DNA of 64,000 nt, taken from positions 47,326,229 through 47,390,228 of the forward strand of contig QVOM02000025.1 in the NCBI GenBank assembly GCA_003586115.2, written 5' to 3'. Shown piece after piece: positions 36,000-48,021 of the stretch. A model generated the notes under the pieces. It did not search any database, was not told where the DNA came from, and saw only the letters and a list, made by a program, of their open reading frames with translations. A program made the position numbers and the translations under genes. Positions within the stretch are counted from its first letter, which is position 1. Each line of letters starts with the position of its first letter. This DNA is from Salvator merianae (Eukaryota; Chordata; Lepidosauria; Squamata; Teiidae).

Positions 36000-37452
36000 T
36001 TCTCTGTACAAATCAGTAATTCTTTGTATGCAGTTATTGATTGCAGATTTTACACAATAGGTCACTCAAAGTAAACATTATATATATTTATATGTTAATT
36101 ACATTTTATTATTTCTTCTGTGAATTGTGAGATTTTTTCCCATGCCAGATTTTGTACTGATGTTAATTCCTCATATGCATGTCAACATTGATACTGCTAT
36201 CTGAATATTGTTCTTTTCTAAATTGCAATCGTTGTCCAGTATGTTCTTTGACAGTAAACTGATAAGGAAAGGGTCACACTTTTCATAGAGATTATGCCAG
36301 AAGATTTGGCATGTCATAGGTGCAACCATTTCTGATTGTCTCGTTTTCTTAGGACGTTGCCCCTTTGATCTCCAGAGATCCATAAATATTCATTGCTTTT
36401 CCAAGATAACTGTGTAAAAATCAAATACAGAAAACAATGGATTCATAACTTTTGCAGTTCATTTGACACTATACAATTTCAGGAGAAGATAAAAGTATTC
36501 CCATCTTCCTTATGTTCAGAGAATTTTCTAAAAATGAAAAGACAGCAACTCTTGCAATGTCATGCTTTATTTTGTTTTCTTTTTAAGTGACATTGAATTT
36601 TGCAGTTTCAGATGCTTTAGAGTTGCAAAAGTCAACTGTAGTTTCAAGAACTAAACTGATTATCTTTATTACAGCAGTAGCACTAATGGATCTGATAACA
36701 CTATGTCTCATAGGCAGGATCTGTATGGTGCAGTAATGCAATCATGCAAGATTACATGATCTCACATCCATTGGGACATATTTCCACAATAGAAGGGTAT
36801 AAAATTCCATCAGAATCATTTTGCAAGAGCATGGGAAACCACTCTGATGGTGTTTTCTGCTACCCTCATGTCACAATACTGTTATATGGATTTGCTGCAG
36901 TGCTGTATTCTCAGTAATCTTTCTTACTTTATTTATGAGGATGCAAAAAATGACTGACTTACCAAGACACTCCCTGTGCCTTTCAAAACAAGCCCAGATA
37001 GAACCTTAAGAGCTGGAGAACTTTCCCCCGCCCCATGACATGAATGGGTAAGTGAGAAGATGGCAACCATGCAAATAGAAGGTTGGCCACCTCCAGATCT
37101 AGATAAAACACTGCAGCCTATTAAGCACCACAATCTTTCACTCTGTAGACCTTACCTTACACAACATATTATAATTGTTAGAAACTATAGTGTACAAACC
37201 ATGCATGCTTACTTAGTAATAGGTTCCAGAGAGTTCAAAGAGATTATTCTCAGGAAGAATCTGCATGGTGCCTTTATGGCATTTTGAATGTACAATGAGG
37301 ACGAAGTTTCTGCATTACACTACCATTCATTGAGCATTCCATGCAGAAGAAAAACACAACATTTTCATGGACACCACACTCTTCTCTGCCATGCTGACAT
37401 ACATATCATTATGATGATGCAGTGGCAGAGTTACTTTAAGCAATCTCACAGC

Positions 37453-37791
37453 TAGGAATGTCCACAAACTGGAATTTAGTGATTTGGTTCAAATCAAACC
37501 AAGCTAACATTGATTTGGTTCAAAATGGGAGGGTTTTTTGGTTTGATTTTGTTTATTTATTTTAAGGTGGTTTGGTTTGCATGTGAACCAAGCAAAGCAA
37601 AGCAAAGCAAAGCAAAGCAAAGCATCTGTGAACCACCATGGTTCTCTTGTTTGTTGGGCCAACCCTTGGTTTAGGTTTGACTTGAAGCTAGCTTTTCAAT
37701 CAACAGGGTGTTTCAGTTTACTTACAAACCATGCAGGCACCCCATTTCAATGTGAACGATGAACCAACCTAATCAGTTTGGCACATCTCTA
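37453..37791. mobile_element. hAT-like non-autonomous element with internal (AGCAA)n
   Basis: The ends are TAGGAATGTCCACAAACTGG and, in reverse complement, TAGAGATGTGCCAAACTG. The flanks CTCACAGC and CTCAAATC agree at 6 of 8 positions. The interior alternates 'ggttcaaa'/'aaccaa' motifs and contains a pentamer array AGCAA at 37595-37624 that looks like a later local expansion. No coding sequence. Confidence 0.7.
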
Positions 37792-38795
37792 CTCAAATCT
37801 CTTCAAACCATTCTCTTTGAAGTTAACTTTGGAGGCTGGCCTTTGAAATTGACATTAGGGAGCAGAGATGTGTGGACAACAGCCTCCATGTTACAAATAG
37901 CACAACTGTAGCACTATTCTGTTAATGCAAAGTGGAGAGATGCTACAGTTTCAGTGCTTCTGTATTTCTTTTGCTGCTCCTGTCTCAGATTGTGATGGTT
38001 TTTCTGAATGGACCTTCAGACCATATCCAGGCTCTGTTTAAGAAAAGGAGGGTAATTCTAATGGTACTGAGGTATCCCAGACTTGTTTGCATATGCTGGG
38101 ATGATATTTTAGTCTTTAAATCTGTCTCACATAGCAGCCGACCTCCAAGATAATTCAGTCTGGGAACCATGGAAGATATTGCTTGATCTCTAGCTACCAC
38201 TTCGCTGAAATTAATGGCTGGGAACACACTATTAGTTTCTTGTTTTGTTTTTCCTTTTTGCTTCAGACAACTTTCTATGAATTGTGAATAGCTAGTTTTT
38301 TATATCCAAGAATTAAATTCAGTGATACTTGATGATAAACATATGGGAAAAGAAAAGAGAAAATTTTACTGCTGTTTTGGTTCTAGAAAAAAAATTCAAG
38401 AGAAAGATTAGAAAGTTTTAAATAGTATAATTGTATAGTGGAGAGTAATACATCTGACGTTATACTATTTAAATTCTTAATGATTAAGTAAAGGGCAGCC
38501 TAATGAAAACACTAAAGGTCAGATCTCAATCTCTGTTTCTCAGGTTGATTGGAAGACACATGTTTTGTAAGCCAATAAATGTTATGAGAGTATGAATCTC
38601 TGATTTACTATTACCAGGTGCATAGTGCAATTTTGCATGATTTCAAGAAGATATTTTTAAAATAAATAATTAAATTTATTATAGAAGGCAGTATATTTTT
38701 ATAGCAGCATAACAGCACAATACCATCTTCATTTAGCTATATTTCCTAGAAGACTAACATTGATTTGTGCCCCATTGACAAATCCAATGAGAAAC
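37792..38795. other. Unassigned stretch
   Basis: Nothing recognisable. Frames at 37932-38153 and minus 37985-38227 overlap and have no motifs. Confidence 0.4.
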
Positions 38796-39117
38796 TAGAG
38801 ATGTGTGATGTTCAGTTCGTATTCAAAAATCTGATCAATTAGTTCATGTTCAAAGTTGTTTGCATCAAATGGAATATGTGGTTGTTTGAATATCAAAAAG
38901 TTCAATCAAACCAATCCAATAACCCACTTGCAAACACAAACAATTCAATAAATTTGTTTGCTGTGTTTTTGCCCTTGAAAGAATGATTTTTTTAAATGAG
39001 TTTGAAATCTAACACAAACACTCATTTGTTCAATTAAATTATTTGCCATCAAGCCAAACAAATGAGCATTCCATTCGATTTTGAACTAAACAAGATTTTC
39101 ATTTGTGCATATCTCTA
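38796..39117. mobile_element. hAT-like non-autonomous element
   Basis: The left end is TAGAGATGTGTGATGTTCAG; the right end in reverse complement is TAGAGATATGCAC. The flanks TGAGAAAC (38788-38795) and TGAGAGAC (39118-39125) match at 7 of 8 positions. It is 322 bp, with an AT-rich interior of GTTCAA/GTTTGA motifs and no protein. Confidence 0.8.
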
Positions 39118-39849
39118 TGAGAGACCACATCTCTACAAGTTCCAGTTGGAAATCTCATTTTGCTCTACCCAAAATTTGTTTGAATAATAATAGAACAAAT
39201 TGTGACTTAGAGAGATGAAAGTGAAGCTTCCAGTCAGAAGCCCACACATTGCTAAAGATGAACTGCTCCCAGTCACCTCCCAGAGTGAGAGATTTATGAA
39301 GTTTCTGTCTGTTGCTTAAGTCCATGCAGTCCCTGCAGCCTTCACGATTTTCTGCTGGGTCTGTTTGCTGCTGCTATACAGACTCTGAGAATGGGAAGTG
39401 TGTGTTTGCAGGAATCATCAACATCAAGTTGGTTTTGCAATACTATATAGGTTCACTACTTGTGGAAGCAGGTCCAGGTTCACCACTAATGGGGTTGGTA
39501 CAGAAGGGGTGACACCAAAGGGGTTGTCCCTTTGGGAAGCCACTTTGGGAAGAGTGAAGGTGAGGTCCAATCCCCTTGGTCTAGAATCTGTGGAACTGGT
39601 GAGTGAGGTGAGTTGGCTATGGGAATTTTAACTAACTTTATTGATTCACATAGCCTTAGCTAATTTATTTATATAGACTCTATAATATGAGGAGGCAGTA
39701 ATGTGCTAAGGAAAGGAATAAAAACGAATTGTCACAGGGAGCAAACGTCACTATGATGATGGACAAAGGAATGTATGGTGATGGGAAGAAGAGCTGGATT
39801 AGAAGAAAGAGCATTAGATGTATTAAGATATCATTCCTTTAGATCAGTT
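39118..39849. other. Unassigned stretch
   Basis: No supported gene. The last part may be the 5' region of the L2-type LINE that follows. Confidence 0.35.
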
Positions 39850-40525
39850 TTCCAACCAGCAGTTTAGGAATGCCTGTCACACAGCACACTACCCTGATGG
39901 TTCTGCTTTTGAATGCCAGGTCAGTCCAGAATAAAATTTCACTCATCCATGACTTGATACTGGATGAAGGGGTTGATCTGGCATGCACCACTGAGCCTGA
40001 GCAAAGGAACTGGGTAGGGCTTGCCTCACCCAATTTGTTTTCCAGGTTACTTGGTGCAGCACTGTTTTTGACCAGTGAGAAAGGGTTGCTTCTATCCATA
40101 GAACTTGCATATTTCTTGCCAGGTGACCAATTCATTCTGTGACTGAGTTTGATGGTCTGTTTCTGATGTTGGGTCAGAGAAACAGAGTAGGAATGTTGCT
40201 GGTGTACCACCCATCCTGCTGCCCAGCAGCTTTCCTATCTGATCTGGCTGAGATAGTTTCAGATGGCATTAAGGGATTTCAACATCCATGTGGGGCAACA
40301 TTCTGTGGGCTGACTCAGGTCTTCATGCCTTCATGGCAATCATGGGGCTGCCTCAGTATTTTACTAGGCCAACTCATAGAGCAAGTCATATCCTCAATTT
40401 GGTATTTGCCACAGAGTGGACTGGTGAGAATTAATTGATAGGAGGAATGGTAGTAAACCCATTGTCATGGATGGATCACTTGCTAGTTAGATTTGAACTT
40501 ACTGTGCCTATGTCAAAGACATACT
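39850..40525 (+). mobile_element. L2-type LINE fragment (endonuclease region)
   Basis: The plus frame from 39870 reads LLLNARSVQNKISLIHDLI, then DEGVDLACTTEPE, the N-terminal APE endonuclease blocks of L2-clade elements, where ITET is usual for TTEP. A second frame from 40139 gives GMLLVYHPSCCPAAFLSDLAE. Near 40465 a DHLLVRFEL block matches the SDH end of the endonuclease. The reading frame is broken at about 40140, and no reverse transcriptase follows. Confidence 0.75.
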
Positions 40526-40934
40526 ATGCAATATTTAAATTAGTAAAATAATTCCCCATACAAAGGTGTTTTTTTTTTTTTCCCCTTAAGAACTTGCAAT
40601 TAAGAGGAGACATACATGGTACTAGAACGTGCCAGGAAGGTACATTTGAGATCAGGTAGATGACATAAGATGAAAAATGAAGGAGTAAATTGACCTTTAT
40701 TTCATAGATTACAAGGCTTTCAATTTTTTTGATCCGATTAGAATGTGGAACAAATTAATGGATGTGCCAAAACATCTGGTTGTTCTCTTGGTAAATCATT
40801 ACAACTAACAGGAATTTACATTAAGAAGTGAGCTTGGTAAGACAATTGATTCAGAATATAGAATAGCTTCAGACAAAAGACTACATTCAGAAGTTTTACT
40901 CATTACAACATCTTAGGGAAGATTCACTGTGCAA
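40526..40934. other. Unassigned stretch
   Basis: AT-rich, with a T12 run near 40569. Nothing recognised. Confidence 0.4.
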
Positions 40935-41317
40935 TAGAGATGTGCACGAAGCTTCGTTCCCTTCATATTTTGTGTGAAAATGGCATTTCCGCCATCTTCG
41001 CATGAAATACAAAGGGGAAAAGGGACAGCGAAAGCGAATGGCGAAGGTCCCAGTGACTTTCACTGTCCTTTGAGACCTTCGTCATTTGCTACAAGCTCCC
41101 TCTTTTTGGCCGCTAGAAGCTGCAAGCTTCACAGCCTTAAAGAGGTTGCAGAATAAAGTTAAGTGCTACCTATCACAGAGGCAGCAGCAGCACTTAACTT
41201 TCGCGATCGGCGAAGGTCTTCCCTTTGCTTTGATTTTTTGCCGTTTCCGATCGCTCTCTCATTACCGCCCATATTCTGTCTGTGTGTGTGTGCGAGTGAG
41301 AGAAGAGGGGGAATGAG
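40935..41317. mobile_element. hAT-like left end, right end missing
   Basis: It begins TAGAGATGTGCACGAAGC, a good match to the family terminus. The interior is unusually CpG-rich for this family ('gaagcttcgttccc', 'ttcgcatgaaata'). No right terminus or duplication is found before the Harbinger-like sequence starts at about 41318. Confidence 0.5.
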
Positions 41318-41822
41318 AAGAGGAAGCCGACCAGCAGCGGGAGCAGTGCGAATGGCAGCCGCTAGTTCAGTAACCGCTTCGCACCCGCTTCATACCCCCT
41401 TCTCACCTTCGCACCTACTTCGTACCCAGAGGGCTGGTTACGAAGCCGGCTTCGTAATGGCAGCTCGGTTACCAAGCCGAAAGGGCTATCCTGGGTACGA
41501 AGTATCGTACCGGGTTACGAAGCAGTGGAGCGGGGTGCGGAAACTTCGCACCCCGGATGCGAAGCAGCAGAGCGCGCATGCGTAGCCGCAACAGCCACAC
41601 CCAAAGCCGAGGCAAACAGTGCGAAAGCACCGTGCCCGATCTTCGCTCCATCACGCAAGTCGGGATGAAGACATCTTTTTTGTTGTCTAGCCTTATCCAG
41701 CTTCGGGTTCAGATCGGGTACGAAGCGGTTGGGATCGGGTGAGGCGCGCACCCGCGGCAGTGCGAACGCTCCGTTCTAGCAAGCGGACAAGAACGGTCTA
41801 CCGCTACAGTGCGAAAAGGCCC
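41318..41822. mobile_element. PIF/Harbinger-like element, left end lost, CpG-rich
   Basis: It starts in the internal 'gaccagcagcgggagcagtg' block and ends with GCGAAAAGGCCC, in reverse complement GGGCCTTTTCGCACTGTAGCGG, nearly identical to the left end at 5461. About 80-105 bases of the left end are missing. The high CpG content produces long but meaningless frames on both strands (for example 41163-41585). Confidence 0.7.
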
Positions 41823-42889
41823 AGTGTTTCCAGCTCTTGTGATGAGGTGGACGAAAAACTTCATGCATAATGAAAAAACAAAACAAAAAAAAAACCCTGA
41901 ACTTTGTATATTCTTTTTTTCAAGTGGAAAAGAGGCAAACAACTTCATTGGATGAAAAATGAATTGAAATCTTGACTTTTTGTTAGGCCCATTTGCAACA
42001 AGAATGTTAAATATATTGATCTTTTTAGGAAAGAGGTACAGTGAGCAAAAATGAGTATGGGACAGGTCATGCTCAGTTTGTTGACAAGTAAAATGCAAAT
42101 GAAGGGATAAAACAAGCAACTACAATTTGTTTAATGGATTTAAGTGGGTGACCTTTACCTGGACAAAGATTCATTCATTGGTATATGCTGTTTTCATTTT
42201 TAATGAGAAGTTCTCAAGATGTGGACTAGAATAATAAGTTAGTCTAGGATGCCAAAACAGTTGTCATTAAACATTATAATGATTTACTCCTAAGTTGGAT
42301 CTTGTTCTACTGCAAATGGTTTTCCAAGCCTTTTCAATTCACCAGAGAAACAGAAGGTTTTGCAATACTTCTTGTCTTTTAAAAGACAGGTTGGTCTTTC
42401 CTAACATGGATAGTGGTAGGTAAAAATGAATTCTGGTCTAAATACAGGCACTCTAGTACAGTTTTCCTGTATCTGCAACCTATATGCCAATTGTATTAAT
42501 GATGCTTATGTCCATTTCCATTTCCACATGTAGCAACTCTGAAGGGTCCTTGCAATTTTGTTAGATTCAGACAAGCATGTACAGAGAGGTTTTCAGCGAC
42601 TGAGCTCTGCATTTTCTGTACCTCTGCTTCCTTCACTCTGTATTTGCCATCTCCTCCAGTTTCTGTTTCCTTCAAGTGCTTTCCCTGAGGTGAGATTCTT
42701 CCTGTGACAGTTACCTATTTCACCAGTTGTATTCCTCTACCTCTGGACTGTGCCAGATCTGTGTCTGAAGCATCACCAGGCCAGTTGGCCTCTGACAGAT
42801 TATCTAAACCCTCAGATTTCTTTTCATTTTAATTGCTCTGATCATGTGTTTTCATGCAACATACCATGTTTGAAGAGAGGTTGCACTAT
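41823..42889. other. Unassigned stretch
   Basis: A possible stray GGCCCATTTGCA terminus follows TTA at about 41985, but no partner end was seen. No supported gene. Confidence 0.4.
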
Positions 42890-43110
42890 TCTAAACTCAA
42901 ACTAAAATACTTAATAAATCTGTTCCTGAAGAGCAAAAAGACAGTTAATAAACCTAAACTGAATAAACCACTAGGTCCAGATGTTTTATCTCTATTTATT
43001 ATAAACAAGTTAAAGAAAATAAATTTTTAACAAAGGTTTTGAATGAAATTCAGAAGTTAGAGGATTCTCCTCAATCTTGGCATTCGATTCCAAGAACTGT
43101 TCCCCTCTGC
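42890..43110 (+). mobile_element. L1-type LINE remnant (reverse transcriptase start)
   Basis: The plus strand reads KPKLNKPLGPDVLSLFI and, after a stop, LNEIQKLEDSPQSWHSIP. These resemble the KSPGPDG and EI...G.LP.SW blocks of L1-type reverse transcriptases. Only about 60 residues are recognisable. Confidence 0.5.
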
Positions 43111-43814
43111 TGTTAAATACGAATACCAGCTCTTACATAATATCCACCTGGGGCTGGCGCTTCAGCTAGGCCTCATTTTGAAACATCTGAACTGCTGATG
43201 TGGGGGCAGATAGCTATTTAAACAGCAGAGGGCACAAGGCAGTAACCGAAGGGCAATAACATAAGAACATTGCCCATTTGGGTGATGGTGGGGGTGAATA
43301 GGGTTTGGGAAACGGTTTTAGCAATGTTTAATTTTTTGTTGTTTTTTAAAAAAGCTGTTCTTATGGCAGGCACCACCTTTTAGATTTTGTTAGAACTTGT
43401 TTAGATTCCCCTGCACTCTTTGCTGCTCTACTACTAGCACTGGGTTGCAGGAGACAAGGGAAGGAGAAGGGTCTAAGTGAGAGGCTGATCCTTCTCCATT
43501 TAGGTCACCAACCTGTGTGAGAAGCAGTGTTGGCAGCATAAGACTACACTTTTCTCCTGGGTGAGAGCCAGGAGGTCCTCCTGTTGTCTCAGTATTGGGC
43601 AGGTGGCCACCTGAGTGAGCAGACCCTAGGCCATTATGACAGAGGAGGCCTGTTAAGCAGAGGGAGTTGTGTGCTGGGTGAGAGAAGAAAGGGAGTCATG
43701 TGGGTCCCATTTCAGGGTTAATGGCCAGGGGAGATATAATGGTGGCCAGAGAAGAAGGTCCAGAGAAAGAGTGTTATATATAGTGAGGCTATCACTCCTT
43801 CTACTCTCCTTCCT
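43111..43814. other. Unassigned stretch, possibly L2 5' region
   Basis: No coding sequence is recognised. It leads directly into the L2-type endonuclease remnant and may be part of that element's 5' end. Confidence 0.35.
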
Positions 43815-44336
43815 AGCCTTCAGAATATGAGGATGCCTGTCAACCTGTCCACTAGCTTGGTGATGCTGTTGTTAAAAGCCAGGTCAGTTCAAATCGTCTT
43901 TCAATCATGATCTGATTGCAAATGGAAGGGCTATCTGGTGTGTAATAAAGAGACCTGGGTGGGTGAACTGGAAGACCCCATGCTCACTCTGCTTCCTTCT
44001 GATTCCTCTGATTGAGAAAATGGACAAGTTGCTTGCAGGAGCCTGGTGAACTATGTGTGTCCTTGATCCTTGCCCCTCATAGCTAATAAAGGCTGACCAG
44101 AAGAGTCCAGGGAGTGATGAATGAATCTGCTGTAAAAGAAACTATGCTATACCTGTTCCTTAAGAAGATCACCTTAAGAGATATGAAATAAATATCGCCT
44201 CGTGGCTAATGTTCTTTTTTGTGCATTGTGTTGAAGAAGGTGATGGCTCCTCAACTGTAGGCACACATGGAGAAAATGGATTACCTAGACCCATTCCAAT
44301 CTGGTTTCAGGTGGAGGTTCGGCATGAAGACTGCTT
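43815..44336 (+). mobile_element. L2-type LINE fragment cut by CR1 insertion
   Basis: The plus strand first gives LVMLLLKARSVQ and CNKETWVGE (endonuclease, compare TETWVG). After an internal deletion it gives MEKMDYLDPFQSGFRWRFGMKTAL, the L2 reverse transcriptase block whose usual form is FQSGFR.G.GTETAL. It stops abruptly at the codon where antisense CR1 begins. I did not find its continuation beyond 48260. Confidence 0.75.
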
Positions 44337-44545
44337 TACACAAGAACTTAAGAGGAGCCTTGCTGGATCAGGCCACAGCCCATCTAGTCCAACATTCCAT
44401 TTCATACAGTGGCCTACCAATTGCTTCTGGGCATTCTCAAGCAGAATAAAAGGCAAAACCTTCACCTGCTCTTGACTTCCTGCAAATGGTTTTACAGACA
44501 TCCTGCCTGTCTTTCCAACCTGGAGGCAGTACCTAGGCATCCATT

Positions 44546-46250
44546 CTAGTAGCCATTGATACACCTGACCTCCATGAATCTGTCCAGTCTTTTCTTAAAG
44601 CTATCTAGGCTGATGACTGTCACCACCTCATCCAGTAATAAATTCCATAGACTGATTACCCTCTGGGTGAAAAAATACTTCCCCTTGTCAGTCATAACTC
44701 TTCTACCCATTGGCTTCAGAGAGTGCCCCCTGGTCCTAGTGTTGTGTGACAGAGAAGAAAAAAAAACCTTCTCTCTGTCCACCTTATCCATACCATGCAT
44801 GATTTTATATACTGCAATCAGATCTCCTCTTAAACGCCACTTTTCAAGGCTGAAGAGGCCAAGGCATTGCAACCTGATTTCATAAGGAAGGTGTTCCAGC
44901 CCCTTGGTCATTCTGGTTGCCCTTTTCTGCACCTTCTCCAGTTCCACAATATCCTTTCTGAGGTGAGGTGACCAGAATTGTAGACAATATTCCAAGTATG
45001 GTCTCACCATAAATTTATAAAGAGGTACAATGACACTGTCTGACTTCTTTTGTATTCCCTTCCTAATTACCCCTAACATTGAATTTGTTTTTTTCACTGC
45101 CACTGCACACTGGGTTGACATCTTCATTGAGCTGTCTACCAGAACCCTGAGATCCTTTTCTCAGTTTGTCACAAAAAGTTTGGCCCCCATCAGTTTATAG
45201 ATGTAATTGGGATTCTTTGCCCCAACGTGCATCACTTTGCACTTGCTAAGATTGAAGTGCATTTGCCACTTCCTTGCCCACTCGCCCAATGTCAAGAGAT
45301 CCCTCTGGAGCTCTTTACAATCACTTTCAGTTTTTGCTATCCTGAACAATTTAGTGTCATCAGCAAACTTTGGTAACTCACTACTTACCCCTGTATCTAG
45401 ATCATTTATGAATAAATTAAAGAGCGTGAGTCCTAATACTGAACTTTGCGGAACCCCACTTTTCACTTCTTTCCACTTTGAGAACTGACCATTTATTCTT
45501 ATTCTCTGCTTCCTATCCTTAAGCCAGTTACCGATCCAGGACAGGATCTGTCCTCTTATTTCATGACTGCTGAGTTTATTCAAGAGTCTTTGATGAGGGA
45601 TTTTATCAAAAGCCTTCTGAAAGTCCAGATAGACAATGTCAACGGGGTCACCTTTATCCACATGTTTATTAACACTTTCAAAGAATTCTAACAAATATAT
45701 AAGGCATGATTTACCTTTGCAGAAGCCATGCTGATTTTCTTTCAGCAATGTTTAGTCTTCTATGTGCTTAGTAATTTTATCCTTAATTATGGTTTCCATC
45801 ACATTACCTGGAACTGATGTTAAGCTGACTAGTCTGTAATTTCCTGGATCACCCCAGCATCTATTTTTGAACATCGGTGTCACATTTACCACCCTCCAGT
45901 CTTCAGGCACAGAGCCTGATTTTAGGCAAAGATTATATATTTTGGCTAGAAACTCAGCAATTTCACAACAGATTCTTTAAGAACTCTTTAAGAATGCCAT
46001 CTGGTCCTGGCAATTTGTTAGCATTTAGTTTATTAACCTCCTCCTTGGTTACCTCTATCTGATTTACTTCATTGGACTCCCTACCTGATAAGATTGACTT
46101 AGCTGCTGGTATATGCTCTCTATCTTCCTCAGTACAAACAGAAGCAAAAAAATCATTTAGCCTTTCTGCAATCTCCGTGTCCTCTATAATTAGCCCCTTC
46201 TGTTCATTATCATCTAATGGTTCAACTGCTTTTCTGGTTGGATTTGTACT
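44546..46250 (-). pseudogene. CR1 reverse transcriptase pseudogene
   Basis: The minus frames show EIAERLNDFFASV, KLPGPDG, then after a shift PEDWRVVNVTPMFK, GNYRLVSLTSVPG, QHGFCKGKSC, VYLDFQKAFDK, GVPQSSVLG (usual GVPQGSVLGP) and FADDTKLF with both catalytic Asp residues. A TGA at 45161 splits the last part, which resumes in the same frame as EKDLRVLVDSSMK and ends in SLDSFKKRLD. At least one frameshift (near 45990) and stops at 45756 and 45161 inactivate it. Confidence 0.92.
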
Positions 46251-46687
46251 TCTGATATACTTAAAGAATTTCTTATTATTTCTTTTGATGTTTTTAGCGA
46301 TGTGCTCCTCAAAATTTTTAGCATTCCTAATTGCATTTGTTCTGCCAGAGTTTGTGTTCTTCCCTGTTCCTCATTAGGACAAACCTTCCATTTTCTGAAT
46401 GCTCTTTCTTTGCTTTTAATAACTTCCCTTACTGCATTTGTAAGTCACACTGGTATGCTCTTGGACTTGGAAGTCCTTTCCTTGTTTTAGTTAGGCATTC
46501 TAATTGAGCCTCCATTAATGTGTTTTTAAATAGTTTCCATGCATTTTGGAGTGAACTCCTCCAACTTTTCCTTTCAATTCCCTTTTTATGAGTTTTCTCA
46601 TTTTGGGGAAATTTCCCTTATGAAAGTTTAAGGTCTCCCTGTTCGATTGTGTCAACAACTTACTGTCTGTATTTAAATTGAAGATGA

Positions 46688-47330
46688 TCACATTGGATCA
46701 GTTACAGTGATATTTTGTACTAGATCCTTTGTATTACTTAGGATCAAGTCCAGGATTCCCTTTCCCCTGGTTGGTTCCACAACCAGCTGCTCAAGAGAAC
46801 AATCATTTAACAAGTCTAGGAATTTTACCTCCCTCTTATGAGTTGAATAAGAGTTCACCCAGTCGATGTGGGGGTAGCTGAAGTCTCCCATTATAACTAC
46901 CCTTTCCTTTTTTGATGCCTCCATGACCTCATTTTCCTGTGCTTGTCTCCTTCGTGAGTTTGGTTGGAAGGGCAATAAGATGTCTCTAACATTAGACCTG
47001 TTTTCTGACCTGGTATTGTTACCCACAATGTTTCTATGGATGGGTCTGTTGTACTTGGAAGATCCAGTTCGTAAGATTCTATCTCTTCCTTAACGTATAT
47101 GGCTACACCACCTCCAATTCACCCTTTCCTGTCTTTCCTGTACAGTTTGTAACCTGGGATCACTGTATCCCATTGGTTTTCATCAGTCCACCAGGTCTCA
47201 GCAATGCCAATCATCTCAATATTTTTATCCATCACTAAACATTCCAGCTCCCCTATTCTGGCTCATAGGCTTCTGGCATTTGTATACAGGCATTTGTATG
47301 CACTCTTCTGTTGAAAGTTCTGCCCTTTAG
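46688..47330 (-). pseudogene. CR1 endonuclease (APE-type) pseudogene
   Basis: The first part reads YTNARSL, then IGIAETWWTDENQWD, holding the Asn and Glu of an APE endonuclease, then YKLYRKDRKG, a stop, and GGGVAIYVKEEIESYEL. The second part gives VVIMGDFSYPHIDW and LEQLVVEPTRGKGILDLILSN. The N, E and GDF motifs survive, but an in-frame stop and a shift separate them. The domain would nick target DNA. Confidence 0.9.
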
Positions 47331-47463
47331 GATCATGTACACTCGTAGACTGCTTCTTGCCTTCTTTGCTTGAATACTACTGGCTAGTTTCCCGCTCTCT
47401 TCATGAACTGTGCACTTTCACAAATTGGATGCTGCCCAGTTCCTGTCGCCTTTCCCCCAGGGA

Positions 47464-48021
47464 TTAGTTTAAAAGCCACTCTGTGACCTTTTTAATACTA
47501 AGTGTCAGCAGTCTGGTTCCATCTTGGTTCAAGTGCAACCTGTCCCTTTTGTACAGGTTTGGCTTGTCCCAAAATGTTCCCCAGTTCATGAAAAATCTAA
47601 ACCCTTCCTCTCGGCACCACTGCCTCATCCATGCATTGAGGCTCCCGAGCTCTGCCTGTCTAGCTGGTCCTGCACGTGGAGCAGATAGCATTTCTGAGAA
47701 TGAAACCTTGGAGGTCCTGGATTTCAATCTTCTACCTAACAACCTAAATTTGGCTTCCAGAAGCCCCCACTTAGTCTTCCCAACATCACTGGTACCAACA
47801 TGTACCATGACCACTGGCTCCTCCCCAGCACTGTCTACCAACCTATCTAGATGCTGTGTGATGTCTGCAACCTTTGCACCCAGCAGGCAAGTCACCATGT
47901 GGTCTACACATGCATCACAAACCCATCTCTTTGTATTTCTAATAATCAAATCACCCACTACAAGAAGCCTCCCTCCTACCATCTGTGGAAGAGTATCCTC
48001 AGTGCAAAAGGATGCAGCCAC
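47464..48021 (-). pseudogene. CR1 ORF1 with SGNH esterase-like domain
   Basis: A 185-codon frame contains RLLVVGDLIIRN (18-29), VMVHVGTSDVGK (71-82) and DRLHLNQDGTRLL (160-172). These are blocks I, III and V of an SGNH/GDSL esterase fold, known in ORF1 proteins of CR1/L2 elements. The catalytic Asp and His candidates (D160, H163) remain, but the block-I nucleophile Ser is Leu (GDL). An upstream frame at 48040-48258 is separated by a stop and is probably the ORF1 N-terminus. Confidence 0.8.

Larger units (their letters stand above)
34367..37452. other. Unassigned stretch with microsatellites
   Basis: No supported gene. It includes the (TA)n at 35024 and the alternating tract at 35968. Short CA runs occur near 34688 and 35011. 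The remaining frames have no motifs. Confidence 0.4.

Noticed and set aside
41163..41585. 140-codon plus frame
   Set aside because: It crosses the junction of two transposon fragments in GC-rich DNA and resembles no protein family.
41980..42000. TTA followed by GGCCCATTTGCA, like a Harbinger terminus
   Set aside because: No partner terminus or family interior was found nearby.
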